Part shown: positions 44,410 through 53,667 of the stretch, piece by piece
Layout of the letters: each line of letters opens with the position of its first letter
Numbering within the stretch: position 1 is the stretch's first letter
Assembly (NCBI RefSeq): GCF_029395455.1
Contig: NZ_CP113916.1
Span: 496,001 to 560,000 of the forward strand
Length of the DNA: 64,000 nt
Direction of reading: 5' to 3'
Source of the DNA: Lactobacillus sp. ESL0785
GTDB lineage: Bacteria; Bacillota; Bacilli; Lactobacillales; Lactobacillaceae
Made by a program: the position numbers and the translations under genes
The notes under the pieces: model-generated
Database searches by the model: none
The model's input: the letters and a program-made list of their open reading frames with translations, nothing else
Told to the model about the DNA's origin: nothing

Positions 44410-45603
44410 TTATTCACGATTAGGCTTTAACATGATAGCGATGGTGAATACTAAAAGTACTGCAAGGAATGCAATGATGATGTCAGATCCTAATGCCAAA
44501 TAAGTACTTGATTTAAAAAGTTGTCCTGAGATAATTGGTACCGAAATTGAAGCTAAACTACCAAAAAAGTAATAAAGACTAGTCATCAGTCCTCGGTGTT
44601 TAGGATGAAGGTTCATTAAAACAGTTAAACCAAGTTGCATAGCTCCACCCGCTGAACCGAAGCCGAATGTCATACAGGCTAAAGTGATAATCACTGTTTG
44701 TTTGTTGATTAAAATTATTGTTAAGGCTAGAAGGGCCAAACTATTACAAATAACTAGTAATTTGGTATTGTTTACTTTTTTGCGGGATAATAAATAAAGT
44801 GTAATAACACCAAGCATAGAACCAACGCTATAGGAAGACATTAAGCCGTGACTAATGATGTTGGAATAATGTAAGAATCGAGTACCGTAAATACTAATCC
44901 ATTGTGTAAACCAAATCATTAGCGCCATGGAAGCATAGCCATAAATACTTAACAAAACTGTTAAGAAAAGATTCGTTTTGTTTGATATTCCTGAAAAGTT
45001 TTCAATTTCTTGAGTTTCTTCAATACCCAAATTTGGAAAATGAATTGGTAAAAGCAAGAAAAAGTTTAAGGAAATTAATAATCCCATAATAATGAATGAC
45101 CAGCCATACCATAAATTTGCTTGTTGTAAAGCAGTAACAATTAAGGGTAATATGAACTCACCGATTGAAGTAAATCCTTTAATTAAAATGGTAGCATAGC
45201 CTTCACCATGATTAATTTCAACTAAAGTAGTATAAGTTCCAGCATCAAGTAGTGAATTTCCTAATCCGGTTAATGTTGTCATGCAATATAAAACGATTAA
45301 GTTTGGTGCAAGGATAATACCCCAAGCAAAGATAAAGTAGCAAAGCATGCCACTAATAATTGTAGCTTTACGTGGGTAACGATCAGAAAGATAGGCAGTG
45401 AGAAGATAACCGAGCAAACGACCAATTCCTGTTCCTGATGTGATAAAAGAAATTTGAGCAATCGTTGTATTAAAAGTTTGACTTAAATTTGCCATGTTTT
45501 GCGCAATAATAATTAAACTAAATCCGTGAACCAAATAATTTAGGTATAAACTTGTAGTTAAACGCATACGTTGTTTGGCTGATAATGTGGCAGTATTTTT
45601 CAT
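44410..45603 (-). CDS. MFS transporter, second of the cluster
   Basis: 397 residues from ATG 45603, fixed by the site AGGAGGTT (an ATG 48 bases upstream has none). Twelve helices; motif A region reads YLSDRYPRKATI. The first 60 residues resemble the MFS protein at 39578 (SLYLNYLVHGFSLIIIAQ against SVYLNYAVVGAATIFISQ), so the two are likely paralogues. Its position at the end of the quinate-type cluster, convergent with aroD, suggests a related substrate or export of the product. Confidence 0.8.
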   Translation of the reverse strand: MKNTATLSAKQRMRLTTSLYLNYLVHGFSLIIIAQNMANLSQTFNTTIAQISFITSGTGIGRLLGYLLTAYLSDRYPRKATIISGMLCYFIFAWGIILAPNLIVLYCMTTLTGLGNSLLDAGTYTTLVEINHGEGYATILIKGFTSIGEFILPLIVTALQQANLWYGWSFIIMGLLISLNFFLLLPIHFPNLGIEETQEIENFSGISNKTNLFLTVLLSIYGYASMALMIWFTQWISIYGTRFLHYSNIISHGLMSSYSVGSMLGVITLYLLSRKKVNNTKLLVICNSLALLALTIILINKQTVIITLACMTFGFGSAGGAMQLGLTVLMNLHPKHRGLMTSLYYFFGSLASISVPIISGQLFKSSTYLALGSDIIIAFLAVLLVFTIAIMLKPNRE

Positions 45604-45786
45604 ATAACCTCCTATATTTGAACTAATAATTGATTGTAAAGCATGAGACACTTTAATGATGTGTTGCTAATTACACAATCATTATTATCAATTAGTTCTA
45701 AAAATAGGTAAAATTAATTTTTTTAATACATTTTGAATAAAAAATGATTTGTTTTTATTTGATAAAAGTAAAAACTAGTCAAAACA

Positions 45787-45823
45787 AAAAGCAAAAATTC
45801 AATTAAGAATTTTTGCCTTTTTT
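45787..45823. terminator. bidirectional terminator
   Basis: Stem GCAAAAATTC / GAATTTTTGC, loop AATTAA, with T-runs both ways, just beyond the GtrA stop. Confidence 0.75.
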
Positions 45824-46310
45824 ATTTGTTATTTTTATGATTTTGAATTCGCTTCTTAGCACGTTCAATCATGGTTGTTTCTTGTGCTTGGAATACTGAC
45901 CTTGTTGTCAGATAATTGAAAATCCCAACCAGGAGTTGATCAACTATCTTAACGAGTAAGGCATTTAAATGCAGCCATGAAATACCAACGGACATAATCA
46001 TCTGGTCAGGAATTAAACTAATAATTCTGTAAGTGAAAAAAACAATCAACTTATGCCAGGTTGAGTGATCTTGGTCAACATTGTTGATAAAGACAGCTTT
46101 TTGATTAAAGAAGTAGGAAGCTAAATTAGAAATTACAAACGCGATAATATTAGAAAAGAAAACTGAACCGCCCCACCATTTGTGTAGAGCCATGAAGACA
46201 ATTGTATTAATTAATGCAGCAATAAAGCCAAAAATCATATAGACAAATAAGTTGCGGTGTCGTTTAACAAACTTAATGGGATGCCGCCATGGATTAATTC
46301 TATTAGCCAT
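45822..46310 (-). CDS. GtrA family membrane protein
   Basis: 162 residues with four hydrophobic helices, a basic start and basic tail, and the GtrA pattern FGFIAALINTIVF in helix 1 and NLASYFFNQKAVF after helix 2. GtrA proteins are thought to flip undecaprenyl-phosphate sugars for glycosylation of wall polymers. Its start overlaps the flavodoxin stop by 8 bases, so the two are translationally coupled, though no functional link is known. Confidence 0.85.
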   Translation of the reverse strand: MANRINPWRHPIKFVKRHRNLFVYMIFGFIAALINTIVFMALHKWWGGSVFFSNIIAFVISNLASYFFNQKAVFINNVDQDHSTWHKLIVFFTYRIISLIPDQMIMSVGISWLHLNALLVKIVDQLLVGIFNYLTTRSVFQAQETTMIERAKKRIQNHKNNK

Positions 46311-46749
46311 TTAATCGCTCAGCCATTTCCTTTGCAGCCTTGTCAATTGCATCGATAGCCGCATCATCTGGTGCATTTTCGATTGTTACAGGTTTAACGA
46401 TTTCTTCAGCGCCGACTTGCTTAAACATTTTTTCAAAATCAAAAACATTTTCACAAAAATGATCATTGTAAGTCTTATCACCACTGCCCATTACGGCAAA
46501 GTATTTACCACTTAAATCTAGTTCTCTTAATTGTTCATAAAAATCAGCAACATCATCAGTCATTTTGCCTTCACCATAGGTGTAGGTAACGAAGATGCAA
46601 AGGTCACTTGCTAAATAATCGCTGGCATCAGTAAACTCAGCCTCACTGGTTTCCACGTCAAAATCATAATCTTGCAGATCTTCTTCTAAAATATCTGCCA
46701 TATCTGCATCATTACCAGTCATACTAGCGTAGACAATTCTTGCCTTCAT
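46303..46749 (-). CDS. flavodoxin
   Basis: 148 residues from ATG 46749 (10 bases after AAAGG; the ATG at 46758 sits too close to the site). The FMN phosphate loop is YASMTGNDADMA, and the isoalloxazine loops are TYTYGEGKMTDD and GSGDKTYNDHFC. A short-chain flavodoxin carrying electrons in the cytoplasm. Confidence 0.9.
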   Translation of the reverse strand: MKARIVYASMTGNDADMADILEEDLQDYDFDVETSEAEFTDASDYLASDLCIFVTYTYGEGKMTDDVADFYEQLRELDLSGKYFAVMGSGDKTYNDHFCENVFDFEKMFKQVGAEEIVKPVTIENAPDDAAIDAIDKAAKEMAERLNG

Positions 46750-46881
46750 GCTTTTCATACCTTTCGTATTTAATTCATCATATTATTATACATAATTTAG
46801 ACAGATTGATGAAAATCTTTAGTAAACTTTTAAAAAACGCTATAATGTAAACAAAGATGATTTTTAAGAGGAGAGTTAGTT

Positions 46882-47709
46882 TTGATTACAATTAAATCGA
46901 TTAGAGAACTTAAAGGGATGCAGGCTTCAGGCCGGTTATTAGCATCAATGTTTGAAGGTTTGCGCGCTGTGATTAAGCCGGGAATTACAACTTGGGAGAT
47001 TGAGGAGTTTTGTCAAAAATTTGTTAAGAGCCGCGGCGGACGTCTGTCTGAACAAGGTTTTGAAGGGTATAAGTACGGTACCTGTATCTCAGTTAATGAC
47101 CAGATTGCTCACGCAACGCCGCGTAAAGACACCATTTTAAATGAAGGTGACTTGGTTAAGGTTGATGTTACTTGTAATCTTAACGGCTTTGAAACTGATT
47201 CTTGTACCACTTACCCAGTTGGTAAAATTTCGGATGCCGACCGTGATTTGATGGAAACAACCAAAAAGGCAATGTACCTCGGAATCGATCAAGCGATTTT
47301 GGGTAACCGAATTGGTGATATTGGTGCGGTAATCCAACATTTTGTCGAAGATGAACACGGCTACGGCGATGTTAAAGAGTTAGTTGGCCACGGCATCCAG
47401 CCAAGTATCCATGAAGATCCAGAAGTACCGCATTGGGGCAAGGCTGGTCATGGCTTGCGGTTGCGTGAAGGCATGACAATCACGGTTGAGCCAATGGTTG
47501 AAGCTGGCGGCGACTGGCGCATTGAACAAAAGACAGTTAGTGATCCTAACGATGATTGGGTTTATTATGCGACACCAGATGGTTCTAAGTCGGCACAGTT
47601 TGAACATACTTTTGCCATTACCAAGGATGGGCCAAAGATTTTAACTTTGCAAAAGCCGTATGATGGCTATGAAAAATATTTGCCACATTTTGATGAAATG
47701 GATGATTAG
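46882..47709 (+). CDS. map: methionine aminopeptidase
   Basis: 275 residues from TTG behind AGGAGAG. Removes N-terminal Met from nascent proteins. All five metal ligands are present: Asp in VKVDVTC, Asp in ETDSCTTYP, His in LVGHGIQ, Glu in TVEPMV and Glu in QFEHTF. A TATAAT box is visible at 46840-46845, upstream. Followed 5 bases later by the YihY gene. Confidence 0.92.
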   Translation: MITIKSIRELKGMQASGRLLASMFEGLRAVIKPGITTWEIEEFCQKFVKSRGGRLSEQGFEGYKYGTCISVNDQIAHATPRKDTILNEGDLVKVDVTCNLNGFETDSCTTYPVGKISDADRDLMETTKKAMYLGIDQAILGNRIGDIGAVIQHFVEDEHGYGDVKELVGHGIQPSIHEDPEVPHWGKAGHGLRLREGMTITVEPMVEAGGDWRIEQKTVSDPNDDWVYYATPDGSKSAQFEHTFAITKDGPKILTLQKPYDGYEKYLPHFDEMDD

Positions 47710-47714
47710 CGTGC

Positions 47715-48632
47715 ATGAATAGTAAAAAGAAGGCAACACCAAATCGGGTTGCCTTATTTTATAAAACCTTGTCACTTAAATTTTCACAAGGTGAAGTTCT
47801 GACAAGTGCAATTGTGATTGCTTATTATGTTTTATTTTCGATTTTTCCGTTAATTATTATTATCGGAAATATTTTGCCATTGTTTCATATCAATACAACG
47901 CCAATTGCCAGTTATATTGATTTGATTTTTCCAGATCGAATTGCTAAGTTTATCATGCCAATTATTAATTCGTTGTTAAAACGGAAGTCTACTGGTTATA
48001 TTTCTTTTGGTATCATTTTGGCGATTTGGTCAGTTTCATCATTAGTTAACGCAATTCGCATTGGGATGAACCGTGTTTATGGTGTTCGGGCAATTGAATT
48101 GCGGCAAAAATGGCAAGTAACAGTTTGGACGCGGTCAATTACGATTTTATTGACCAACCTGATGATTATTATTTTTACACTACTTAGCCTTACTTTGATT
48201 TTTGGGCAACAAGTGTTGGAGTTTTTGCGGCCAATTTTCTTTTTTTCGGTTGGCGAAATTGAAAAGATCTTCAGTTATCGCTATCCAGTGGTTTTGATTA
48301 TACTGATTTTTACACTGTATTATTTAAACTATGTTTTGCCGAATATTCGCCTTAAAAAACGGGTTATTTGGCCTGGTGTTTTAACAACTTTAGTTGGTTG
48401 GCTATTGCTATCTTATTTGTTTAGTTTTTATTTACATCATTTTCATATTAGCTGGGAAAATTATGGCATTATTGGGACCTTTATTATTTTCATGTTATGG
48501 CTTAATATTGCATCAATTCTCTTGCTGTTAGGGACTTGTGTCAATGCCGCAATTACTGCTTTGCGTGTCGGCCAGGTACAATATTCAGTTGGGCACTTAG
48601 CTGAATATATTCAAAGAAAGCGGAAACAATAG
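47715..48632 (+). CDS. YihY/BrkB family membrane protein
   Basis: 305 residues with six helices and the family pattern: GEVLTSAIVIAYYVLFSIFP after the N-terminal helix, then IWSVSSLVNAIRIGMNRVYG, and a late PGVLTTLVGWLLLSYLFSFY. Formerly annotated as RNase BN; actual role unknown, perhaps transport. It follows map by 5 bp, so likely co-transcribed. Confidence 0.88.
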   Translation: MNSKKKATPNRVALFYKTLSLKFSQGEVLTSAIVIAYYVLFSIFPLIIIIGNILPLFHINTTPIASYIDLIFPDRIAKFIMPIINSLLKRKSTGYISFGIILAIWSVSSLVNAIRIGMNRVYGVRAIELRQKWQVTVWTRSITILLTNLMIIIFTLLSLTLIFGQQVLEFLRPIFFFSVGEIEKIFSYRYPVVLIILIFTLYYLNYVLPNIRLKKRVIWPGVLTTLVGWLLLSYLFSFYLHHFHISWENYGIIGTFIIFMLWLNIASILLLLGTCVNAAITALRVGQVQYSVGHLAEYIQRKRKQ

Positions 48633-48700
48633 GGACTAGCACATTTATTAAAAATCTGCTATATTGGTTTTTAAAGACTTGAAAAAGAAAGCGTAAAAAC

Positions 48701-49597
48701 ATGAAAGTAAGAAAAGCAATTATTCCAGCTGCTGGTTTAGGAACGCGATTTATGCCTGTCACTAAGGCTATGCCGAAAGAGATGCTACCGATTGTCGATA
48801 AGCCAACGATTCAGTTTATTGTCGAAGAAGCCAAGCACTCTGGAATTGAAGATATTTTAATTGTTACTGGTAAAAACAAGCGTCCGATTGAGGATCACTT
48901 TGATTCTAATCCTGAACTTGAGCAGAATTTACAGAAAACAGGGAAAACTGATCTTCTTAAAATGTCGCAAGAAATTACGCATTTAGGGATTAATATTTAT
49001 TACACACGGCAGCCTTCTCCTGCTGGTCTAGGTGATGCAATTGCGCGTGGTCGCAGTTTTGTGGGGGATGAGCCATTTGTTGTCATGTTAGGTGACGACT
49101 TAATGATTGATAAGGTGCCGCTGACGAAGCAGCTAATTAATCGTTATAATGAAACTCATGCATCAACGATTGCAGTGATGCCAGTACCTCATAAAGAAGT
49201 TTCTAAGTATGGCGTAATTGAACCAGACACAGAAATTATGCCGGGATTAATTAACGTTAAGTCATTTGTGGAAAAGCCGGAAATTGACAAGGCACCGAGT
49301 GATTATGCTATTATTGGCCGCTATTTGTTAACACCGGAAATCTTTGATGTTTTAGCAAATCAAAAGCCAGGTCGTGGTGGTGAAATCCAGTTAACGGACG
49401 CAATTGACACCATGAATAAGACGCAGCGGGTTTTTGCCCATGTCTTTAAGGGTGAGCGTCACGATGTTGGTAATAAGGAAAGTTATCTTGAAACTTCAAT
49501 TGAGTACGGTCTGAACCACCCTGAGACTAAAGATGACCTGAAGCAATACATTATTGCTTTAGGTAAGCAATTAGCAGCTCAAGATAAGAAAAAGTAA
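48701..49597 (+). CDS. galU: UTP-glucose-1-phosphate uridylyltransferase
   Basis: 298 residues. Makes UDP-glucose for wall polymers and galactose use. The nucleotide-binding start is [19 protein letters not shown], followed by [21 protein letters not shown] and the catalytic-metal region, and FVEKP with [11 protein letters not shown] are all present. GalU/GtaB length is typical. A terminator with GC-rich stem follows. Confidence 0.93.
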   Translation: MKVRKAIIPAAGLGTRFMPVTKAMPKEMLPIVDKPTIQFIVEEAKHSGIEDILIVTGKNKRPIEDHFDSNPELEQNLQKTGKTDLLKMSQEITHLGINIYYTRQPSPAGLGDAIARGRSFVGDEPFVVMLGDDLMIDKVPLTKQLINRYNETHASTIAVMPVPHKEVSKYGVIEPDTEIMPGLINVKSFVEKPEIDKAPSDYAIIGRYLLTPEIFDVLANQKPGRGGEIQLTDAIDTMNKTQRVFAHVFKGERHDVGNKESYLETSIEYGLNHPETKDDLKQYIIALGKQLAAQDKKK

Positions 49598-49609
49598 ACT
49601 AAAGTTATT

Positions 49610-49637
49610 AGAAGCCGCACAGAGCGGCTTCTTTTTG
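49610..49637 (+). terminator. intrinsic terminator after galU
   Basis: Stem GAAGCCGC / GCGGCTTC, loop ACAGA, then TTTTTG. Confidence 0.85.
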
Positions 49638-49758
49638 TATTAGTCTTATTATTGGCGCTAACTTTAAATTTTTCCTTAATGTCGGGTCAATAGCTATGCT
49701 GCGGAAACAAGATTAGGTAAGATTTGTCGTAGATTTTAGATTAGGCAGGAGAAAATTG

Positions 49759-50907
49759 ATGAAAGATATTTTTTTGGTTGCTGCTAAAAGAACGCCGTTT
49801 GGTCGTTTTCGTGGTCAACTAGCTGGACAAACTGCTGTTGAGTTAGGCCAGCTGGCATTAACTGGAGTAATTGAAAGTGCGGCACTTGCACCTACGGAAT
49901 TAGATGCGCTTTTTATGGGTAACGTTCTTAGTGCTGGTCTGGGGCAAAACGTGGCCCGGCAGGTGGCATTCGCTGCGGGGATGAAAGAAACCAGCAGTAG
50001 TGTGACAATTAACGAGGTTTGTGGGTCCAGTTTGAAGGCCTTGCGATTAGCACAAGGACAAATGGAACTAGGTGATTGTGAATTAGTAGCAGTTGGCGGC
50101 AGTGAGAGTATGACTAATGCTGCTTACTATGCTGCTGAAAAAAATATGCCGTTAGCAAGTACAATGATTAAAGACGGTTTGACAGATGCTTTTTCACATC
50201 AGCATATGGGATTGACAGCAGAAAATGTGGCAATGCGATATCATATTACGAGGCAAGAAATGGACGAGTACAGTCTGCACTCACACCAAAAGGCTGCACG
50301 AGCTGCTGCTAGAGGTGATTTAGCAACTGAAATAGTGCCAATTAATCTTCATAACCACCAAATTACTCGTGATGAAAATATTAGGTTGGATACAAGTATG
50401 TCAGCCTTGGGACAATTACGACCAGCTTTTAAAGAAAATGGGTTAGTTACTGCTGGTAATGCTTCACCCTTAAGTGATGGCGCCAGTATGGTATTACTAG
50501 CAACGGCTACTAAGGTACAGGAGTTACACTTAAGGCCATTGGCTCGTCTTGGTGCTTTTGCAGAATCAGGAACGGATCCGGCTTATATGGGAATGGCACC
50601 ATATTATGCTGTTAAAAAGCTGCTTAAAAAAACAGGTCAAAAAATTGCTGATTATGATGTTATTGAAGTTAATGAAGCCTTTGCGGCACCAAGTGTTGCT
50701 TTAACGCGGGCTTTAGCAATCCCTGAAAAGCGTCTAAATCCCTTTGGTGGTGCGATTGCTTTGGGTCATCCCTTGGCGGCAACGGGAACGCGGTTAGTAA
50801 CAACGGCTCTTAATGGCTTGGAAAAGCTTCATGGTCACCGAGCTTTAATTACGCTTTGTATTGGCGGCGGTCAGGCAATTGCGTGTGAATTAATTCGAGA
50901 TAATTAG
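49759..50907 (+). CDS. acetyl-CoA C-acetyltransferase (thiolase)
   Basis: 382 residues, first step of the mevalonate pathway: condenses two acetyl-CoA. Catalytic Cys in NEVCGSSLKA (about 88), the NEAFAAPS loop, His in ALGHPLAATG and second Cys in LCIGGGQ. ATG 49759 after GCAGGAG; the TTG just before it is ignored. One base separates its stop from the HMG-CoA reductase ATG, and three genes form an operon (thiolase, reductase, synthase). Confidence 0.92.
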   Translation: MKDIFLVAAKRTPFGRFRGQLAGQTAVELGQLALTGVIESAALAPTELDALFMGNVLSAGLGQNVARQVAFAAGMKETSSSVTINEVCGSSLKALRLAQGQMELGDCELVAVGGSESMTNAAYYAAEKNMPLASTMIKDGLTDAFSHQHMGLTAENVAMRYHITRQEMDEYSLHSHQKAARAAARGDLATEIVPINLHNHQITRDENIRLDTSMSALGQLRPAFKENGLVTAGNASPLSDGASMVLLATATKVQELHLRPLARLGAFAESGTDPAYMGMAPYYAVKKLLKKTGQKIADYDVIEVNEAFAAPSVALTRALAIPEKRLNPFGGAIALGHPLAATGTRLVTTALNGLEKLHGHRALITLCIGGGQAIACELIRDN

Positions 50908-52116
50908 ATGAAATTTTATCAATTAACACCAGCTCAAAGGCGGGCACTTTTAAGTAAACAAGGAATTAAATTAGATGAAATTGAGGCGTCAACGTTAGAA
51001 CGGTTAGATCAATTAAGTGAAAATGTGGTTGGACAATTGCGACTACCTTTGGGTTTAGTAACAGGATTGTTGGTTAACGGCCACAGTTATCTTGTGCCAC
51101 TAGCCACGGAAGAACCTTCAGTTGTGGCAGCTGCTAATCATGGCGCGACTCTGTTTGCACGTAGTGGCGGAGTTCAATCTGTTAGTAAGCGTGATGGTAT
51201 CTATGGGCAGATTATTCTGCAAATTACTGCAGATATCGACTTAATTAAATTGCAGGAACAATTTCCACAATTAATTGCTTTAGCTAATAAACAATTTAGC
51301 AGTTTAGTCAATCATGGCGGTGGTGTAAAAAATATCAAAATGCGGCGTGAAGCTGAACTGCTTTATTTACAGGTTTTAGTTGATCCAGCAGAAGCAATGG
51401 GTGCTAATAAGGTAAATTCGATTTTGGAATTTTTGGCAGAAAAATTAGTTCAGCTGCCAGGAATTACAGCTAAGCTGTTTGCAATCTTGTCGAATTATCC
51501 CAGTCAATTGACTAAGGCACAAGTTAAGTTGGATCTTAGCTTACTTGGCGGCCTGCAAGTTGCGCAAAAAATTGCCCTACTTAGTCAAATTGGTCAAACA
51601 GATGTTTACCGTGCTGTTACCAATAATAAGGGTATTATGAATGGCGTTGATGCTGTCTTAACGGCAACTGGTAATGATGTACGTGCAGTTGAAGCTGCGT
51701 GTGGAGTTTTGGCTAGTCAAAGTGGGCAATATTCTAGTTTGAGTAAGTGGCAAGTTGTCGATAACCAATTGTGTGGTGAGTTGACGTTGCCACTCGCTAT
51801 TGGGACCGTTGGCGGTTCAATTACAGCTCGCAAGGATGTCCAGCAAGCTTATCGGATATTAGGTAACATTACTACAAGCGAGTTAGCTAACATAATTACG
51901 GCAGTTGGTCTAGCTAATAATCTCGCAGCTCTGCTGGCGATTGCTACCACAGGCATTCAGGTAGGCCATATGAAATTACAAGCTCGCAACCTAGTCGCTA
52001 ATATACCAATGACAGCTGCTGAGCGGTCACATGTGTTAAAGTTAATGGTTAAAAATAAAAAATATTCACAGGCAGCTGTCGCTGAGTATTTGAAGCAAAT
52101 CAGAGGGGAACAATAA
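50908..52116 (+). CDS. mvaA: hydroxymethylglutaryl-CoA reductase, class II
   Basis: 402 residues; reduces HMG-CoA to mevalonate, the committed step to isoprenoids. Class II features: ENVVGQLRLPLG near residue 33, EAMGANKVNS, the GTVGG loop and His in GHMKLQARN. Placed between thiolase and HMG-CoA synthase, with its stop overlapping the mvaS start (TAATG). Confidence 0.93.
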   Translation: MKFYQLTPAQRRALLSKQGIKLDEIEASTLERLDQLSENVVGQLRLPLGLVTGLLVNGHSYLVPLATEEPSVVAAANHGATLFARSGGVQSVSKRDGIYGQIILQITADIDLIKLQEQFPQLIALANKQFSSLVNHGGGVKNIKMRREAELLYLQVLVDPAEAMGANKVNSILEFLAEKLVQLPGITAKLFAILSNYPSQLTKAQVKLDLSLLGGLQVAQKIALLSQIGQTDVYRAVTNNKGIMNGVDAVLTATGNDVRAVEAACGVLASQSGQYSSLSKWQVVDNQLCGELTLPLAIGTVGGSITARKDVQQAYRILGNITTSELANIITAVGLANNLAALLAIATTGIQVGHMKLQARNLVANIPMTAAERSHVLKLMVKNKKYSQAAVAEYLKQIRGEQ

Positions 52117-53279
52117 TGCGGGTTGGAATTGATCAGATCGGTTTTTATACACCGAATAAGTACGTTGACATGGTTGATTTAGCTCATGCTCGTCAGGAAG
52201 ATCCTGATAAATATTTAATTGGTATTGGTCAGAGTCAGATGAGTGTAGCTGATCAAACGCAAGATGCAGTGTCAATGGGAATTAATGCCACGCAATTCTA
52301 TCTTAAGCGGATAGAGCGCCAACGAGTTGGCTTACTAATTTTTGGAACTGAGAGTGGGGTAGATCAATCTAAATCAGCATCTCTATTTGTTAAAAGTGCC
52401 TTAAAATTACCACCAGAGGTACGGACTTTTGAGGTTAAGGAAGCCTGCTTTGGCATGACTGCTGGTGTAATGATTGCGCGCGATTATGTTCGTCTGCATC
52501 CACACCAGACGGCAATTGTCATTGGTAGTGACATTGCGCGCTATGGTGTTGGCAGTGGCGGCGAAGTGACGCAAGGAGCTGGTAGTGTTAGCTTATTAAT
52601 TGCAGCTGAGCCGCGAATTTTGGCTATTAATGAGGGCCATAGTGCTTTTAGTCAGGATATTAATGACTTTTGGCGACCTAATGGAATGGCAACGGCTCTA
52701 GTTGACGGTAAATATTCAACCCAAGTTTATTTGGATTTTTTTACGCAAACATTTAAGCAGTATAAAAAGTTAAAGGGTTGGCAAACCAGTGATTTTACGG
52801 CGCTAGCCTATCATTTGCCATTTACTAAAATGGGTCTGAAGGCAAATCGGTTGGCCGTTGCTGGTCAAGCTGAAGTAACTAAAACACGCTTAGAAAAGAA
52901 TTTTACCGCTGCCGCACAGTATGGTCGCACAGTAGGGAATATTTATACCGCATCACTGTACTTAAGTTTGTTAAGTTTGTTAGAGAATAAAAAATTACAG
53001 CCTGATAATAAAATAGGATTATTTTCTTATGGCTCGGGAGCAATGGGAGAATTTTATTCAGGTCAAGTGGTGTCAGGTTATGAGCGGCAGCTCGATGTGG
53101 TGCAAGATCAAAAAATGTTAGCACGGCGTCAACGTTTGACCGTTGCGCAGTATGAACAAGTCTTTAATAATGCATTACTTGATCCTAGTGATGGACTTGA
53201 GCTGACTAGTGATGAGCAGGTGGGTTACTGGTATTTTGCTGGGACCAAGGGCCAAGTGCGGCAATATCGTCAAGTTTAA
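52116..53279 (+). CDS. mvaS: hydroxymethylglutaryl-CoA synthase
   Basis: 387 residues; condenses acetyl-CoA with acetoacetyl-CoA. The start GIDQIGFYTP, nucleophile Cys in KEACFGMTAG (about 112), His in AYHLPFTKMG and the late GSGAMGEF are family-typical. Last gene of the operon, followed by a terminator. Confidence 0.93.
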   Translation: MRVGIDQIGFYTPNKYVDMVDLAHARQEDPDKYLIGIGQSQMSVADQTQDAVSMGINATQFYLKRIERQRVGLLIFGTESGVDQSKSASLFVKSALKLPPEVRTFEVKEACFGMTAGVMIARDYVRLHPHQTAIVIGSDIARYGVGSGGEVTQGAGSVSLLIAAEPRILAINEGHSAFSQDINDFWRPNGMATALVDGKYSTQVYLDFFTQTFKQYKKLKGWQTSDFTALAYHLPFTKMGLKANRLAVAGQAEVTKTRLEKNFTAAAQYGRTVGNIYTASLYLSLLSLLENKKLQPDNKIGLFSYGSGAMGEFYSGQVVSGYERQLDVVQDQKMLARRQRLTVAQYEQVFNNALLDPSDGLELTSDEQVGYWYFAGTKGQVRQYRQV

Positions 53280-53280
53280 G

Positions 53281-53313
53281 AAAAAACTAATGAATTTTTT
53301 CATTAGTTTTTTT
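53281..53313. terminator. bidirectional terminator
   Basis: AAAAACTAATGAA / TTCATTAGTTTTT with a short T loop, between mvaS and a convergent small gene. Confidence 0.8.
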
Positions 53314-53596
53314 ATGTTAATCTAACGGCATTGCTTGCCGGCAAAATCTGCACACCATAAATGGCTAGCTGAGTGTCATCCAGCTTTATCCTAAGGGGAA
53401 TACTGCGGCCGTGTAAGTGGCTAACGAGGCTGATAATTTTTGCCTTGGTAATTGGTTTTTTGCCCGGATAAAGTAGACAACAACTACTCGAAATTTTTAA
53501 GCGAGCCAGTGGCTGCATGGCACCGTTAATTGTCAGGTAAAATTTGGTTTGTTCATTTAAATCGTTGGTAAGTTGTAATAAGTCGGTTAGTCGCAT
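53312..53596 (-). CDS. small conserved-looking hypothetical protein, 94 residues
   Basis: A mixed alpha/beta cytoplasmic protein with no membrane helix, signal peptide or known motif; two adjacent Cys (SSCCLLYPGKK) in the middle and a strand-rich end. Good site AGGAAA before ATG 53596. Convergent with mvaS. I do not recognise the family; the normal codon use and clean start support a real gene. Confidence 0.65.
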   Translation of the reverse strand: MRLTDLLQLTNDLNEQTKFYLTINGAMQPLARLKISSSCCLLYPGKKPITKAKIISLVSHLHGRSIPLRIKLDDTQLAIYGVQILPASNAVRLT

Positions 53597-53667
53597 AATA
53601 TTTCCTATACAAAATTAAAATGTTATACTGATGCTATCAGATTTTAATAGAAAGTTGGTTTCGTCTT

